Shown here one piece after another: positions 6,624 through 7,535 of a stretch of 7,535 nt of DNA. The notes beneath the pieces were generated by a model. The model made no database searches, was not told the origin of the DNA, and saw nothing but the letters and a program-made list of their open reading frames with translations. A program made the position numbers and the translations under genes. How positions within the stretch are numbered: position 1 is the first letter of the stretch; the number at the start of each line of letters is the position of its first letter. The stretch is from contig JACCXG010000042.1 in assembly GCA_013697225.1 (NCBI GenBank), positions 1 to 7,535 of the forward strand, given 5' to 3'. This stretch comes from Acidobacteriota bacterium. GTDB taxonomy: Bacteria; Acidobacteriota; Vicinamibacteria; Vicinamibacterales; 2-12-FULL-66-21.

Positions 6624-7535
6624 AGGGTCTTGGCGTGTCACCCGGCATCGGGGTCGGACGGGCGCTCGTCCTCAAGCGCGGGACCCGCGAGCGGGGGTTC
6701 CGCGTACCGGACGCGCTCATCGGCCGGGAACTGGAACGCCTCGACCAGGCCCGGGCGCAGTCCCGCAGCCAGATCGAGCACATCAAGACACGCATGGCAG
6801 ATGTCGCAGGCGCCGATTATGCCTACCTCTTCGACGCGCAGCTTCTGATGCTGGACGATCCGATGCTGATCGACCGCGCGGCCGCCATCATTCGCGAGGA
6901 CCGGCTGAATGCGGAATCAGCCCTTCATCGAGCCCTGGAACAGATCGCGGCGTTCTTCGACGAGGCAGACGACGCGTACCTGCGCGAGCGCAAAGGGGAC
7001 GTTGCCGACGTGGTGGGGCGGCTGTGCATGAACCTGCGAGCGGCCGGTGATCCGGGCGACCTGCTCGAAGGTCTCGAGGGGCCCCTCGTCCTGGTCGCCG
7101 ACGAGATCACGCCGTCGGTCATCGCGCAGCTCGACTGGTCCCGGCTGGCCGCACTCGTGACCGACGCCGGAAGCTGGACGTCCCACACAGCCATTCTCGC
7201 GCGCTCGATCCACATCCCCGCGGTGGCCGGGCTGCACGATGCCAGCGCCATCATCTCCCCGGGCACCCAGATAGCCGTAGACGGCGCCACGGGGGATGTC
7301 CTGCTCGATCCGGACGACGAAGCGCTCGGCCAGATCGCAGCCCGCCGGCGTCGCCGCGAGGCACACGAGCAGTCGCTCGACGAGTACCGGCAGCTGCCGG
7401 CCGTGACCGCGGACGGCATTCACATCCGGCTCGAGGCCAACATCGAGGCGCCAGACGATGCGGGACGGGCGATTGAACGCGGCGCGGTGGGGATCGGCCT
7501 CTTCAGGTCGGAGTTCCTGCTTGCGGCCTGGGGTC
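6614..7535 (+). CDS. ptsI: PTS enzyme I (PEP-protein phosphotransferase), 3' partial
   Basis: Enzyme I takes phosphate from phosphoenolpyruvate onto a histidine and passes it to HPr. The window shows the first 307 codons; full-length enzyme I is usually about 570-590 residues. The protein opens directly with LKGLGVSPGIGVGRA, so it has no N-terminal GAF domain and resembles sugar-type EI, not the nitrogen-type PtsP. The helical HPr-binding part follows (for example LFDAQLLMLDDPML). The phosphorylation site is TDAGSWTSHTAILARS with His191 (His189 in E. coli). The PEP-binding barrel begins near residue 270 with EANIEAP and GIGLFRSEFLL, whose Arg298 matches PEP-binding Arg296 of E. coli. The remaining barrel, including the catalytic cysteine, lies outside. 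At the position before TSH, Trp188 replaces the more usual Arg. The GTG start overlaps ptsH by ten bases. Confidence 0.95.
   Translation, partial: MQLKGLGVSPGIGVGRALVLKRGTRERGFRVPDALIGRELERLDQARAQSRSQIEHIKTRMADVAGADYAYLFDAQLLMLDDPMLIDRAAAIIREDRLNAESALHRALEQIAAFFDEADDAYLRERKGDVADVVGRLCMNLRAAGDPGDLLEGLEGPLVLVADEITPSVIAQLDWSRLAALVTDAGSWTSHTAILARSIHIPAVAGLHDASAIISPGTQIAVDGATGDVLLDPDDEALGQIAARRRRREAHEQSLDEYRQLPAVTADGIHIRLEANIEAPDDAGRAIERGAVGIGLFRSEFLLAAWG

Overview
The window reads as a single, densely packed, rightward gene block from a high-GC Gram-negative (diderm) bacterium. The diderm call rests on LPS-export genes (an LptA/OstA-family protein and LptB) at the left end. An Acidobacteriota-like genome (Vicinamibacteria or a relative) is my best guess, because of the long OstA protein together with an hprK-rapZ-EIIA(Man)-HPr-EI string. 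Deltaproteobacterial or related high-GC lineages are not excluded. No rRNA, tRNA, mobile element, CRISPR array or credible terminator is visible, and no gene-free stretch exceeds about 30 bases.

Layout, all on the + strand: (1) the 3' part of an LptA/LptC (OstA)-family periplasmic protein, open at the left edge; (2) lptB, the ATPase of the LPS transporter; (3) rpoN, sigma-54; (4) a long-form ribosome hibernation factor (hpf/raiA); (5) hprK, HPr kinase/phosphorylase; (6) rapZ, a P-loop protein; (7) a mannose-family PTS EIIA domain protein; (8) ptsH (HPr) carrying both His15 and Ser46; (9) the 5' part of ptsI (enzyme I), running off the right edge.

The genes fall into three linked jobs: outer-membrane LPS delivery (1-2), global control of transcription and ribosome dormancy (3-4), and a phosphotransfer relay (5-9). 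In the relay EI would pass phosphate from PEP to HPr His15 and on to the EIIA histidine, while HprK would control HPr through Ser46. No sugar-specific EIIB or EIIC is visible, so the relay looks regulatory within this window. Five junctions overlap (lptA/lptB, hprK/rapZ, rapZ/EIIA, EIIA/ptsH, ptsH/ptsI), which points to translational coupling. The order closely parallels the E. coli lptA-lptB-rpoN-hpf-ptsN-rapZ-npr cluster, with hprK sitting where ptsN would be.

All family calls come from reading motifs by eye. I see a well-conserved housekeeping and regulatory cluster rather than a clearly undescribed system. The points most worth a second look are the ptsN-to-hprK substitution and a RapZ whose C-terminus lacks the basic tail used for small-RNA binding in E. 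coli.
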